This document shows positions 31,780 to 42,360 of a stretch of 64,000 nucleotides of DNA, one piece after another. A program made the position numbers and the translations under genes. The stretch lies in NCBI RefSeq assembly GCF_001661345.1, contig NW_017962913.1, forward strand, positions 1,679,428 through 1,743,427, read 5' to 3'. The first letter of the stretch is position 1. Every line of letters starts with the position of its first letter. The DNA is from Ascoidea rubescens DSM 1968. Lineage: Eukaryota > Ascomycota > Saccharomycetes > Ascoideales > Ascoideaceae. The notes under the pieces were generated by a model. It was not told the origin of the DNA, did not search any database, and saw only the letters and a list, made by a program, of their open reading frames with translations.

Positions 31780-34608
31780 TTAACTGTTTGTTTTGCTATA
31801 TATCCTATACAACAAAAACGTAATTGAATCAGATGAAGAAATAACTTCTTCGGTTACGGAGTCATTACAACGTATCATTCGGGCCGGATTAATATGATAG
31901 TAATTTTCTAAAGAACCTTTGAACTTCAATCCTCTATTTTTAGCCCGTGCCTCGCTTTCGTTTTCTTGCGATTCTCTTACCTGCAAAGCAGAAACCCACC
32001 CATTTTGCTCATTCTCATCATCGCCATCATTATCGCTGTCATTTTCACTATCATTTGTTTCATGTTCGGTCTTGTCTTGCTTTTCTGCCTTGTCTGCCCC
32101 TAAATTTGTTTCAGGTTTTTCTCCCATTTGATTACAGTCACATTCTATCAAATCGTGCGTATTACAGCTGGTCTCCAAATCTAAGGAGAATAAGTCTTTC
32201 AAATCAATCATGTCAAACAAGTCATCCTTAGAATCACTGCTATGATCAAGAAATTTGTCACTCAAATTGATTTTCATCAATTGTCTTTGGAATATTTTTT
32301 CGTCAATACAACCAGTTGTAAGAAATCTATATATGAAAACAGGTTTTTCTTGATGATCTCTATGGATCCTAGCCATTGCTTGTAAATCGATAGATGGGTT
32401 CCAATCACTATCAAATAAAATCAATCTTGAAGCCCCAATTAAATTCAAGCCACAGCCACCGGATTTTGACGACAATAAAAAAGTAAAACAACTTTTTTGA
32501 GAGGAAGTATTAAAATCATTAACTATTTTGTCTCTCTTATTCTTAGGAGTTGAACCATCTAATCTTAAAAAATTCATATTATAGGAATTTAATAGTTTTT
32601 CTAAAACATCTAATGTTTGCGTGTAATTAGAAACCAAAACTAATTTTTCATTAGTTTCATAAAATAATTTTTTTAATAATTGTGACAAAACAATAATTTT
32701 ACCACTTCTATAAACTAATTTACTTATAGATGAAATAATTTCGTCAGTAAGTTTTTCTGAGCAAAGCTGGAGAAATAATTTATCATTTACGACTAAGGAA
32801 GGTGAGTTGCAAATTTTTTTAAATAAGGTAATTAGTGCTAAGGATTTAGCTTGATTTTTATTAGGTTTGTAATTGATATCATCGAGATTAATCATATCAA
32901 TGAATTTTTTTGATTTTATAATCATATTAAATAATTTAATTTGTAAACTGGTTGGTTTGATGAATAAAATAATATCGGTTCTTGGAGGCAAGAAATTAGT
33001 TAAAATTGAGTTTGTTCTTCTTAAAGTAAATAATTTTGAGATTTTAATTAGCTCATTTGAAGCATCTTCACCCAGTTTAATTTTTTTTTTATCTTTACAA
33101 TTGAGATCTCTTGATCGTAAGATTGGTTTCATGTAATTTTTTTTGAAATCGATAAATGAACCAAAAATACTTGGATTGATAAAATCGACAATAGTGAAAT
33201 ATTCTTCAAGATCATTTTGAATTGGAGTTCCAGTCAAGATAATTTTTTTGGAGATTTTTAAAGATTTTAAGATTTGTAGAGATTTATTTGAAATATTTTT
33301 CAAGCGATGACCTTCATCGCATACTAATAAATCAAAGGAGTTATTTTCTAATAGCTGGGATTTGATGGATAATAGTTTTTCATAACCTAGGATTAGGACT
33401 TGATAGACTCTAGTTTTAGCAAACAATTTAATATCATTTTTATCCTTTGAAATATTTGTAGTATTGTTTAGAGTTAGAATTGAAATTCTGCTCATATTTA
33501 ACCATTTTTTAAATTCCTTTTTCCAATTTCCGATTAAAGTGACGGGGCAAACTATTAGGATTTTTTTGATTATTGGGTTAAATTTTGAGAAGGGGGATTG
33601 TCTTAATAAAGTCCAGATTAAAGAAATTGTCATTAAGGTCTTTCCAAGACCCATTTCGTCAGCTAATAAAGCACCATTTCCTTTAAAGTCTCTAAAACCC
33701 ATGACACACTCATAGAGAAACTTCACGCCATCTCTTTGGTGTGGTCTTAAAAATCTTGATAAGATTGGATCTACCACTACATCAATAATAGAATTTGGAT
33801 TTGTTTTTAAATTTTGGAGAATTATTAAAGGAGGATGGTTCATAACTAAAGCATTTTTGGAATTGGGATCAAACAATGGAGTTGTATCATTTTTGGAGAT
33901 GGTTAGAGCAGCATTTTTTACATTAAATACTGGTTTAAAGGCGTTATTAATGGTTGGGAGTGGTTTTGAAGAAAGTTTAGTTATTTGAGAGGAGGTCAAT
34001 TCAGCAGTGAAAGTGGATTTTAAAAAAGGTTTTGTCAGTGGTTCTGCTGAAATTGGATGTACAGAATAAGAGGTTGTGGAAGATGAGTTTGATAATTGGG
34101 GATGATTTCCTGTTGAGATTAGGTTGTTTATTTGATTCAAGTCTTTAATTTCGTTATCTATTTCGACTTCAAAATTTCCAATTTTAATAACATCATCAAG
34201 TTTAAATTTATTTGAAGAAGTGGTAGCGGAATTTTGTAATTTTGAGGTATTTGAATTTTCGAGAAAGGATTTAAAAATCAACCTATTATTTTTGATTATT
34301 AAGAACCCATCGCCTTCCCAAGTTTTGTGTTTTTTCGTTGATTGTTTTCTCCAAAGGACGTTAAAACATTTTGGATTAAAAGTGTCGGCGTTTATATCAG
34401 AGAATGAAAGTTGATGTAAAGGAGTAATTTTTTTGTTAGAAACAGTGTCGTTGATAGTATTTGAGGAATTGGAAGAAGAGATTAAGCTCAGGGACCTCTT
34501 TAGGGGCAATACAGTTTTGTAATTACCAGGTCGTGGGGGTTTAAAAGGTTTGTTGGAGTTTACGTTGTGAAGGCCATTTTTATGAGAAGATAAAGGTCTG
34601 TTATACAT
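31780..34608 (-). CDS. RDH54: SNF2-family DNA translocase Rdh54/Tid1
   Basis: Rdh54 is a Rad54 paralogue that moves on double-stranded DNA, removes Rad51 and supports Dmc1-dependent meiotic recombination and mating-type recombination. The product is 942 residues, close to the S. cerevisiae length. The N-terminus has NKPFKPPRPGNYK and the Rdh54-specific FNVLWRKQSTKKHKTWEGDGFL. Helicase motifs in order: LADEMGLGKTLMTISLIWTLL (I), LLVCDEGHRLKN (II), LTGTPIQNDLEEYF (III), KSGGCGLNLIGASRLILFDSDWNPS (V) and MARIHRDHQEKPVFIYRFLTTG (VI). The C-terminus has the NTHDLIECDC zinc-ligand-like segment and an acidic linker. It starts 185 bp downstream of the small heat-shock gene on the same strand; the S. 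cerevisiae pair HSP26-RDH54 has the same order and orientation. Confidence 0.97.
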   Translation of the reverse strand: MYNRPLSSHKNGLHNVNSNKPFKPPRPGNYKTVLPLKRSLSLISSSNSSNTINDTVSNKKITPLHQLSFSDINADTFNPKCFNVLWRKQSTKKHKTWEGDGFLIIKNNRLIFKSFLENSNTSKLQNSATTSSNKFKLDDVIKIGNFEVEIDNEIKDLNQINNLISTGNHPQLSNSSSTTSYSVHPISAEPLTKPFLKSTFTAELTSSQITKLSSKPLPTINNAFKPVFNVKNAALTISKNDTTPLFDPNSKNALVMNHPPLIILQNLKTNPNSIIDVVVDPILSRFLRPHQRDGVKFLYECVMGFRDFKGNGALLADEMGLGKTLMTISLIWTLLRQSPFSKFNPIIKKILIVCPVTLIGNWKKEFKKWLNMSRISILTLNNTTNISKDKNDIKLFAKTRVYQVLILGYEKLLSIKSQLLENNSFDLLVCDEGHRLKNISNKSLQILKSLKISKKIILTGTPIQNDLEEYFTIVDFINPSIFGSFIDFKKNYMKPILRSRDLNCKDKKKIKLGEDASNELIKISKLFTLRRTNSILTNFLPPRTDIILFIKPTSLQIKLFNMIIKSKKFIDMINLDDINYKPNKNQAKSLALITLFKKICNSPSLVVNDKLFLQLCSEKLTDEIISSISKLVYRSGKIIVLSQLLKKLFYETNEKLVLVSNYTQTLDVLEKLLNSYNMNFLRLDGSTPKNKRDKIVNDFNTSSQKSCFTFLLSSKSGGCGLNLIGASRLILFDSDWNPSIDLQAMARIHRDHQEKPVFIYRFLTTGCIDEKIFQRQLMKINLSDKFLDHSSDSKDDLFDMIDLKDLFSLDLETSCNTHDLIECDCNQMGEKPETNLGADKAEKQDKTEHETNDSENDSDNDGDDENEQNGWVSALQVRESQENESEARAKNRGLKFKGSLENYYHINPARMIRCNDSVTEEVISSSDSITFLLYRIYSKTNS

Positions 34609-34794
34609 GGTATAGGGCAGGGACCATCTGTAAAAGAAAGAAGTGTATTAAAGAGAAATAGACAGAAGAAACAAAAATTCGTGAAAAAATAAACGCTGAT
34701 GAAACAAAGAAACAAAAAACCTGAAGATGATGAAAATGAAGATGAAAAAGATGAAGATGAAAAAGATAAAGATGGTGAAAATGAAGATGAACGG

Positions 34795-35910
34795 CTAGTT
34801 GATCGGAATGTCCCGACGGTTAAGTTCGTCTCCGAGTTTTGGAATTGATATTGCTAGGATACCATCGGTATAGTTGGTGATGATCCTGGTGTCGTCAATA
34901 CGAGGCGAGTACGGCAACGGAATGTACCGCTCGAACTTTCCAGTGGCACGCTCGATCACACGAATGGAGCTGCGAAGTGTACGGTCGTACTTCGATATCT
35001 GGCCAGACACGATGAGGGCGTTTCGGTCGTAGTCAAACGATAAACGAATGTCCTTTGTGGAGGCTCCAGGAACAGAAATATAGATCATGTAGTTGGTTTC
35101 AAATTCCAAGATGTCGATAGGAGGACAGATGTCGAGCTTGTTCTTCTTCATGTGGTAGGGGTTGATCAACGTGGCCTCCTTGAGATATGCCTTTCGTGCT
35201 TTGGTTCGAAACTTGATGTCTCTATCTATTATATCATTCACTTTGTATTTGGTGAGGATTTCATCTCGAGCCTTGGTGGAGTAGGATGAGTGCTCACTTA
35301 ACGAGCTGAGAGAGCTCATCTCCGAGCCATCTGAATAATCACCTTCTTCTTCCATGTTTTGCCTTTGAGCCATTGGGTTCATTGGAATTGGCTGGCCCAT
35401 TGGAATTGGCTGGCCCATTAGATTTGGCTGGCCCATTGGATTCATTTGTTCTAACTGTTGTCTGTTGGGGAGTCCAAACAAACCATTCTGGTTAGGTATT
35501 GGTTGACTTGGTGCATTACCCATGGCTTCTAGTTGAAATGCTAGTTGAGGATGTAACTGTTTGAGGAGCTGGAAATTGTAAAGATCCCTTTGTTCTTGTT
35601 GTAAACGCTTTAAAAACTCTTGGTTTTGTAGTTGTTGTTGTTGCTGTTGCTGTTGTAGCGCTAACTGTATATAGTTATTCAATAGATTTTGCTGTGCACC
35701 TTGTTGAGGGTTTTGCTGAAATCCCTGGGGAACCTGGTGTTGGAACTGAGGTTGAAACTGGTTGGCAAATTGAGGCTGTTGTTGTTGCTGTTGCTGTTGA
35801 GGGTTGAATTGGAAAGGAGGTTGTTGAGGAAACGCGAAATTGACTTGTTGGGGAGCTTGTTGAAGTTGTTGAGGAACAAAATTGGGCACTTGTTGAGGAA
35901 ACTGATTCAT
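34795..35910 (-). CDS. Small heat-shock protein (Hsp20/alpha-crystallin) with Gln-rich N-terminus
   Basis: This 371-residue chaperone has a long, Gln/Pro-rich low-complexity N-terminus (about residues 1-110, with repeated poly-Gln), a GQP(I/N)(P/L)M repeat near residue 170, a Ser-rich acidic linker, and a C-terminal alpha-crystallin domain (about residues 255-360: PPIDILEFETNYMIYISVPG, then RYIPLPYSPRIDDTRIITNYTDGILAISIPKLG). It ends in RRDIPIN, a terminal I-x-I motif used in oligomer assembly. The architecture (long disordered N-terminus, about 370 residues) is like S. cerevisiae Hsp42, but its position directly upstream of RDH54 is that of HSP26. I therefore leave the symbol blank. The coding sequence is noticeably GC-richer in its C-terminal part than its neighbours. 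I saw no clear heat-shock element upstream. Confidence 0.92.
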   Translation of the reverse strand: MNQFPQQVPNFVPQQLQQAPQQVNFAFPQQPPFQFNPQQQQQQQQPQFANQFQPQFQHQVPQGFQQNPQQGAQQNLLNNYIQLALQQQQQQQQLQNQEFLKRLQQEQRDLYNFQLLKQLHPQLAFQLEAMGNAPSQPIPNQNGLFGLPNRQQLEQMNPMGQPNLMGQPIPMGQPIPMNPMAQRQNMEEEGDYSDGSEMSSLSSLSEHSSYSTKARDEILTKYKVNDIIDRDIKFRTKARKAYLKEATLINPYHMKKNKLDICPPIDILEFETNYMIYISVPGASTKDIRLSFDYDRNALIVSGQISKYDRTLRSSIRVIERATGKFERYIPLPYSPRIDDTRIITNYTDGILAISIPKLGDELNRRDIPIN

Positions 35911-36649
35911 TATAAATCCAATTCTATAGTTTTGTATAGAGTTACCAGTGAATGCTTAAGCAATGGCTGACTATGGCTTCTTTGGGGATCACTGAAATTG
36001 CTGAAAAATTACCAAACAAGAAAAGAAATTAAGATGATCTCTGGTCCCAGAAGAAAACAGTGCTGCGATAATTATTATATATTCCAAACTATTTCCTAGC
36101 TCTCGTTTAACTGAATGTAAAGAAAACACTCATAAACAGGCAAAATAGGCTTTCTCCTACACTATGACCCTAATATTTTCATTTTTTTCTTCGTCTAATT
36201 CCCACTCTTACTCTTTTTTCTCCTCTGAAATTTAAAGAGATCAACACGAAAACTCGCAAACAATAAATGTTCATTCTATATTTGCTATGTGAAAGCACTG
36301 ATAGTGATCAGTAATAATTCATAATTGTAAACTCGACTTTCTAATGGTTTACTGACTACAGCAAGAAATATGCCTAAAATATGCTCAAAATGCCTTTCAT
36401 TGATTCATTAGGAAATAATTTCGTTAAATAAAATACTATAAACCACCAAGTCAGATGTGAAAACTCCAAGACAAATAAAATAAAATAAAACCAAAGCAGT
36501 CTTGCTAGGTAATTTTTTAAAAGAGTGTATCAATTAATAATAAAGTAATAAAGAAATAAAAGAAAGTAAAAACGAATGGAATAAAAAGAAAGAAGTAAAA
36601 AGAAATAACAAAGTAAAGTAACAATAGAAATATGCTATCTTATCACAGG
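35911..36649. promoter_or_regulatory. Upstream region of the small heat-shock gene
   Basis: This 739-bp stretch lies between tandem minus-strand genes. It is AT-rich with a long A-rich run near 36535-36620. I found no alternating GAA/TTC array good enough to call a heat-shock element. Confidence 0.4.
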
Positions 36650-37807
36650 TCAAGTAAAAAGTAAAGAGGTTCTATTAATTGAACTAGGATTATAATGGAA
36701 ACTTGCTCTCTTTCGAGGCTTTTCATCATCTTCATTATTTTCAAACAATTCATCCATATTGCTAAAGATCCCATTTTCTGAGAAATAGCTGTCATTACAA
36801 TAGTTATAATTGATGAGTTTCTTTTTCATTTGGTAACTTGGTGAAATGCTCTTCAATTTCTGGTTGGGGAATCGAATAGTCGATTGGCTAATACTATTAT
36901 GAATGTTCTGTTCATTGTCCAGATCAATATACTTATGTGAACAATTGCTAATACCATTGTTATTAATTGCGAGCAAATCATTTATATTGCTCTCAGATAT
37001 CTCTCTTTCCAACTGCTCATTTGTTATAGTTGATCCTACAAAGATACAATTCTTATTGTTCTTGATTGATAGTTGGTTATCATCATTATCACAAGTAATA
37101 CTTTTATAATCAATAACGTCAAATTCGAGATTAGATAGAGAAATCGTTGAAAGCGAAGTTGATTTTGGATGATTAATCTTATAAGACCTATTTTCATTTG
37201 AACTTGGAAAATACAAAGATTTGGGAGACCTTTGAACAAACATTGAACTATGTTTTCTTTTGATTACTTTATCATTATTTTTATTATTATTTTCATTTTT
37301 CAGATCGGCTGATAATGACTTAATTGAAAATAAAGAATCATCAGCAGGAATGGAATTGGAATCAAATTTAGTAACAAATTGATAAGGCTTTATCACTGAC
37401 TCTGAGTTGATTAAAACTGGACTGCTTATATCGTGCACTCTGTTTTTATTATCATTATTATGGTTATTATCATTGTGAGACTTTATTCTAATTAACAATC
37501 TCTTATTATTTGATTTCTTTTCTTCTTGAGATGATTTCAAAAAGAACAATCCCTTTTTGCTCCATTGAAGAAATTTTCTAGAGATTTCATTCTGAAGTTG
37601 AGTGTTTTTGAATGAATTTGTAGTTGAATTGGAAGTTTGACTAGAATTGATTTTTGTGAGAGAAATTGAGAATGATTTTGGCCTTGATCTTGATTTAGAT
37701 TTAGATTTAGATTTGGATTTTGACTTGTCATTATTTTCAAGAGCATTTTTCTTTTCTGCGATTAATACATATTCTTTTGTGTCTTTATTTGCCTTATCAT
37801 TAGACAT
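36650..37807 (-). CDS. Protein of unknown function, Ser/Asn/Lys-rich
   Basis: I do not recognise this 385-residue protein. It starts at the ATG at 37807, directly after a TA/TG dinucleotide run. Near residue 30 is a KSKSKSKSKSRSR repeat encoded by a tandem hexanucleotide, followed by RKFLQWSKKGLFFLKSSQE, the only segment with regular hydrophobic spacing. The rest is disordered, with Asn/Asp/Lys stretches and several basic-Ser sites (KRKHSS, PRKRASFHYNPSS near the C-terminus) typical of protein kinase A or related targets. There is no membrane segment or signal. By gene order (this gene, small heat-shock gene, RDH54, all on one strand) it occupies the place of S. cerevisiae YBR071W, itself uncharacterised; I cannot confirm sequence similarity. 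Confidence 0.75.
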   Translation of the reverse strand: MSNDKANKDTKEYVLIAEKKNALENNDKSKSKSKSKSKSRSRPKSFSISLTKINSSQTSNSTTNSFKNTQLQNEISRKFLQWSKKGLFFLKSSQEEKKSNNKRLLIRIKSHNDNNHNNDNKNRVHDISSPVLINSESVIKPYQFVTKFDSNSIPADDSLFSIKSLSADLKNENNNKNNDKVIKRKHSSMFVQRSPKSLYFPSSNENRSYKINHPKSTSLSTISLSNLEFDVIDYKSITCDNDDNQLSIKNNKNCIFVGSTITNEQLEREISESNINDLLAINNNGISNCSHKYIDLDNEQNIHNSISQSTIRFPNQKLKSISPSYQMKKKLINYNYCNDSYFSENGIFSNMDELFENNEDDEKPRKRASFHYNPSSINRTSLLFT

Positions 37808-39561
37808 TTTATATATATATATATATGTGTGTGTAATTAAGAATTAAGAAATATTGTATATTGTGTATTATATATGAAATTGACAGTATATTTAATACCT
37901 TAGTATTAAAGTAAAAATATTATAAATGAATAGATAGTTGTTTTTTTTTTAAAAAAAAAGGGCAAAATAACTGTTTTATCTATTTTATTGAATCTGGTTT
38001 TTTGAACAAACTGGAAATGAGGTTATTGAAATAACTATTTATATTAGATCTAGATGATTATCTGGTTAAGATCTGTCTAAAAACAAAAAATAAAGAATAA
38101 AAGAATCGACAGGAGTATCTTCTCAACAGGCAGAAAATAAATTCTAAAGCTAAGCTCGATAGCTGAAGCACTGATGAAATTGCTTCATAGTTCAAAATTA
38201 TTTGAGGTGTAACGAATCAGGAAAGTTTTAGTTAAAAACCAACATCATTTTTTTTTAAATCTTAACTCATTCACTAGGGTTAATAAGCTTCAATGTGAAA
38301 TAGCCTCAATTAAGTAAAAAAAAAAAAGAAAAGAAAAAGAAATACTCATGATAACCGATTAAAGTAAAATCCAAATAGAATTCAATTAAAATAGCCAGTA
38401 GCAACAACAATCAAAAAGGTGCAACCCCTTCTTTTTTTCTTTTTTTATCAGTGCTTGGTTTTAAGAAGAGCTGGAGCTTCCAGCAGCATTGGGGTGTTAT
38501 TCCAAAGTATTATATCGAAAGCAGGCAGTAGTAGATCTGGATTATGGAATAACTGGAACAACATCAAAGCAGGATGGAGTTTTACCATGATTCGTGTTTT
38601 GGCAGCTGGGTGAAAGAAACTAGTCAGAAATCGAAGAAACCAAATAGAAACTTTACAAAGGGTGTTTGTTGTTTCTCGTTTTTGTTTTTTCTTTGAATTC
38701 CCTTTGGTTCTTTTTGATATCTTTTTTTTTTTGATTCTATGAATTCGTAAATTTTGTTGAAAAGAAACAACGAGAAACAGTTTGAAGGTGAAAAAATATA
38801 AAATTACTTTTTTCACCTATTTGTGGAACTGTGTCTTTGATTTGGCGCCAGTTTTGCCCACACATTAGAGCTTTTTAACCGAATTATGTTTAACAATTGC
38901 AACTACGGTTATGTTTACAGGTGTTTTGTCTCTGATTTTTTCTGATTAGAGAAATATTAATTACAACTATTGCCATGGTTATAGCCAATGTGTGTGCTGT
39001 TTACTGTGGTGATACTCTTTGCCCTCCAGCAAGAGACTTGTTGTTGGAGAAGATAAGTGATACAGCAGATGAAGTAATTCAAATAGTAGGCAATCTATCA
39101 TGTACCATTTGGGATGAGTTTTTATATTCAATGTTATGGCGTGTATTGTATTTGTATAAAGTGGATAATGTAGAGTAAAATGAGAAAACGAGAAAACGAG
39201 AAAAAAGAAGCAAAAAGGACAAGAAGGACAAAAGAGAAACCAAATTTTGATTGGTTTAAATGAGGATAATAAAGGTAAAGGTAAAAGTGTATCAAATTGA
39301 ATTAATTTTAAATAAGTATTGGAATCAAAAAAGAGAAATGTAAACTGAAAGGGGGAATTTTTATAAAATGACTAATTTAAAATTAAATCATAAAACTAGA
39401 GTTTATTATAGCAAACTTAAAATAAAACTACTGTAATAAAAAATGATTTAAAATGATTTAAAATGATTTAAAATGATTTAAAATGGTTTGGAATAATTGA
39501 TAATAATTTAATAAATGGGTTAAAAAACTTTATCCGATATTAAGTTATATCGTGAGTTAAA
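37808..39561. other. Gene-free spacer upstream of the unknown gene
   Basis: This 1.75-kb stretch has (TA)n(TG)n at 37811-37834, a T10A9 run near 37938-37962, and a 10-bp tandem repeat at 39441. Open frames at 38448-38816 and 38975-39178 match nothing and are not called. It probably contains the upstream gene's promoter and the DET1 3' region. Confidence 0.5.
39441..39488. repeat. 10-bp tandem repeat (AAATGATTTA), four exact copies plus a variant
   Basis: Four exact copies occupy 39441-39480 and a fifth, degenerate copy follows. It lies about 75 bp beyond the DET1 stop codon. Confidence 0.9.
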
Positions 39562-39756
39562 TTATAAATTTGAAAATAATGAATCAGTTGAATAAAATTT
39601 TTTCTTGTGCATTTTACCATTAGTGTTATTAACATTGACATTTCTAATATTGACATTATTGGTATTATCACTATTCTCACTACTTTCACTGTTATCATTA
39701 TCATTATCATTATCATTATCATTATCATTATCATTATCATTATCATTATCATTATC

Positions 39757-39795
<39 letters not shown>

Positions 39796-40892
39796 GTTGA
39801 TCTTTGAATTTTCGTCTTTGATATTACTCTTTTGATATGCTAATTTAATAAGCTTTTCCTTTTTGTTTTGATCTATGATTGCATCTTTTTCAGAATTTAG
39901 AATTTGATCGATTTCAGATTCAGATAAATTGTTTGATTCCATTATGACTCTTTTTTCGTTTTGTAAATTGTACTCATCAATTTCTTTATCGAATTGATAA
40001 TCCCATGTTTTCAATTTGGTTATAAGGTTATATTTGTGATTATGCTTGTTTTTTTCCATTATAAGAAATTTGCAATGGGGAATATTTCGCAAATCTTCAA
40101 ATTCTTCAACAGTCCATCTGAACCATTTCATTAAGAAGACTCTTGCCCAAATTCCATGAGTGACTAAGACTAAAATCGAGGGAAATTTATCGGAGTTGAA
40201 TTGTCTAAACAATGTCTCATTAAAGCCTGCACATCTATCAAAAACGTCGGCAGCACTTTCACCGTAGGGAATTCGATAAAAAAAGTGGCCATAGTTTGCT
40301 CTTTCTTCCCAAATTCTTTCCATTTCATCAGACTCTTGTTGAAAATTACCAAAATCTTGCTCTCTCATTCTAGGCTCTTCATGGATTCTATAACGTATAT
40401 TACTTTTGCTTTGATGATCCTGATTTGAATCTGGATTTGGATCTTGATCAGGTTGAGTATCAATCCCACATCCTTTTAATATACCCTTTAGAGTTTGTCT
40501 TGTTCTTTCATATGGAGAAGTATAGAACAATATTGAATCGTCTTCTTTCAAAAGCTGTTTCAATTTTTTTCCAGCTAACTCAGCTTGCTGTTTGCCCTTT
40601 GCAGTCAAGGAAACTTTATGATTTGGAACATATCGATTGACACTTCTATCGCCTATTGTAAAAAAAGCAAAATAAAGACAAATAACAATAAATGATTAGT
40701 AAAAAAATGACCACAGATACTAAAAATATAATAAGATATAAATGTCAATGAAAAAAAACAAAACACTTACAGTTTCCTTCAGATTCTCCATGACGAACCA
40801 CAATAATCAACTAATATAACAATGTATGAACCATTAGTAGTCTGGTTACAAAAAAAACAGAGCGCAGAACAACATACCCTAGGCCTTCCCAT
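39562..40892 (-). CDS. DET1: Phosphoglycerate-mutase-family acid phosphatase Det1, spliced (three exons)
   Basis: Det1 (YDR051C) is a histidine phosphatase implicated in ER-plasma membrane sterol transport. Exons are 40892-40878 (MGRPR), 40810-40771 (LIIVVRHGESEGN) and 40652-39562, giving 381 residues. Splicing assembles MGRPRLIIVVRHGESEGN, with the catalytic RHG, and continues to RYVPNHKVSLTAKGKQQAE; S. cerevisiae reads RPRLIVLIRHGESESN then YIPNHLISLTKTG. Further family motifs are FYTSPYERTRQTLKGIL, EPRMREQDFGNFQ, YGHFFYRIPYGESAADVFDR and the second catalytic His in VLVTHGIWARVFLMKWFRWT. The C-terminus is an added Asn/Asp repeat tail encoded by a hexanucleotide microsatellite, absent in S. 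cerevisiae. It is divergent from TPI1; the two are also neighbours in S. cerevisiae. Confidence 0.93.
39692..39783. repeat. (TTATCA)n microsatellite coding for an Asp-Asn run
   Basis: About 15 nearly perfect hexamers lie in the 3' part of DET1 and encode (Asp-Asn)n in frame. A multiple-of-three unit keeps the frame when copy number changes. Confidence 0.95.
40653..40770 (-). other. Spliceosomal intron 2 of DET1 (118 nt)
   Basis: The donor is GTAAGT, the branch site TACTAAT and the acceptor AATAG. The split codon becomes TGC (Cys). Confidence 0.87.
40811..40877 (-). other. Spliceosomal intron 1 of DET1 (67 nt)
   Basis: The donor is GTATGT, the branch site TACTAAT and the acceptor ATTAG. It is phase 0 between MGRPR and LIIVVRHG. 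Confidence 0.87.
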
Positions 40893-41610
40893 TATTCAAG
40901 CAAACGTCTAAACCCAAACCAACAAACAGGTTGTGAAATATATTGGTATCTAAAGGAAAACTGGCTGCAACTTATAAGTAGCAAAGAGAGATTCAAAAAA
41001 AAATTTCCAGCATGGACATAATTACCATTTTTTCGTTTTAGAGTTTGCAAATATTCCCCAAGTCGGTTCTGGTCGATTTGCGTGATGACCAGCATCCCCG
41101 CCGATTTCAGAACACTCTGCCACAGTTGGCTGGCGCACTCACCTGATCCACTATCAAGATAAGCCATTGCACCTGTGGAATACTCTGCACGGTGGAAATG
41201 CGCGGTCAGCTGCAATACAATGCATGCTCTCGATCAGATCGGTGGGCAGCAGCTGCTTTGTCGCCAGTGATGTGGACGCATTCTTGATTGAGCAGTGCTC
41301 CGGGGTAGTGTCCGTGCGTTCGCGTGTGTGTTCGATTGTTCGCTAACAACTTAGGGTTCCACCACCACTTGGTTCCATCTCTTTTTATTCAATAATACAA
41401 ACGGTTATTTGGTCAATTCCACGAAATAAAAGAGATTGCTTTTCCTTTACTTGTTGTTTTCTTTGCAAACTCAATTCCAATTATTAGACTCTCTGTGCTT
41501 CCTTTAGCTATTCTACCATTTGTACTCAATCGTCTGTCGTATCTTGAAACTTTTATTTGACACTATATTGTCTTCGTCTTTATTATCTTCATCATCTTTC
41601 TTCTCCCAAA
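40893..41610. promoter_or_regulatory. Divergent promoter DET1-TPI1
   Basis: This 718-bp stretch has a GC-rich centre (about 41080-41350, including a GTGCGT at about 41316) and a pyrimidine-rich leader directly before TPI1. A 107-codon minus-strand frame across it matches nothing. The arrangement fits a strong glycolytic promoter, but I could not assign specific sites. Confidence 0.5.
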
Positions 41611-42360
41611 ATGGCTCGTACTTTCTTTGTTGGTGGTAACTTCAAAATGAACGGTTCAAAAGAATCAATCAAGTCTATTGTTGAAGGCTTAAACAAAGCT
41701 GACTTGGCTGACAATGTTGAAGTTGTCATCTCTCCTCCTGCTTTATACTTGTCTTGGGCTGTTGACCACAACAAAAAGGCTCCTTTAGTTCAAGTTGCTG
41801 CTCAAAACGCCTTCGACAAATTAAGCGGTGCATTTACTGGCGAAATCTCCGTTCAACAAATCAAAGATGTTGGTGCTACCTGGGTCATCTTAGGTCACTC
41901 TGAAAGAAGAACCATAATCAAAGAATCCGACGAATTTGTTGCTTCAAAAGTCAAATTTGCTTTAGACAATGACGTTAAAGTCATTCTCTGTATTGGTGAA
42001 ACCTTAGAAGAAAGAAAATCCGGTGTTACTTTAGATGTCTGTTCTAGACAGCTTGATGCTGTCTCAAAAATCGTTTCTGACTGGTCAAACATTGTCGTTG
42101 CTTACGAACCTGTTTGGGCCATTGGTACTGGTTTAGCTGCTACTCCAGATGATGCTCAAGAGACCCATAAAGGTATCAGAGACCATTTAGTCAAAACAAT
42201 CGGTCAAGAACAAGCTTCCCAAGTCAGAATCTTATATGGTGGTTCTGTCACTGGCAAAAACAGTTCTGAATTCAAAGACAAGGTTGATGTTGATGGTTTC
42301 TTAGTTGGTGGCGCTTCATTAAAACCTGAATTTATTAACATTATCAACTCAAGATTATAA
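41611..42360 (+). CDS. TPI1: Triosephosphate isomerase
   Basis: This glycolytic enzyme interconverts dihydroxyacetone phosphate and glyceraldehyde-3-phosphate. The 249-residue protein (248 in S. cerevisiae) starts at [15 protein letters not shown]. Open frame upstream of that ATG is leader. Active-site residues are all present: Asn and Lys in GGNFKMNG, His in ILGHSERR, Glu in [12 protein letters not shown] followed by the loop-6 segment, and the phosphate-binding ILYGGSV and FLVGGASL. Codon usage is strongly biased towards a few codons, as expected for an abundant protein. It is divergent from DET1. Its 3' side opens onto 3.1 kb without intact genes. Confidence 0.99.
   Translation: MARTFFVGGNFKMNGSKESIKSIVEGLNKADLADNVEVVISPPALYLSWAVDHNKKAPLVQVAAQNAFDKLSGAFTGEISVQQIKDVGATWVILGHSERRTIIKESDEFVASKVKFALDNDVKVILCIGETLEERKSGVTLDVCSRQLDAVSKIVSDWSNIVVAYEPVWAIGTGLAATPDDAQETHKGIRDHLVKTIGQEQASQVRILYGGSVTGKNSSEFKDKVDVDGFLVGGASLKPEFINIINSRL

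Noticed and set aside
40892-41215. 107-codon minus-strand frame in the DET1-TPI1 promoter
   Set aside because: It overlaps the DET1 start in another frame and has no similarity to known proteins.
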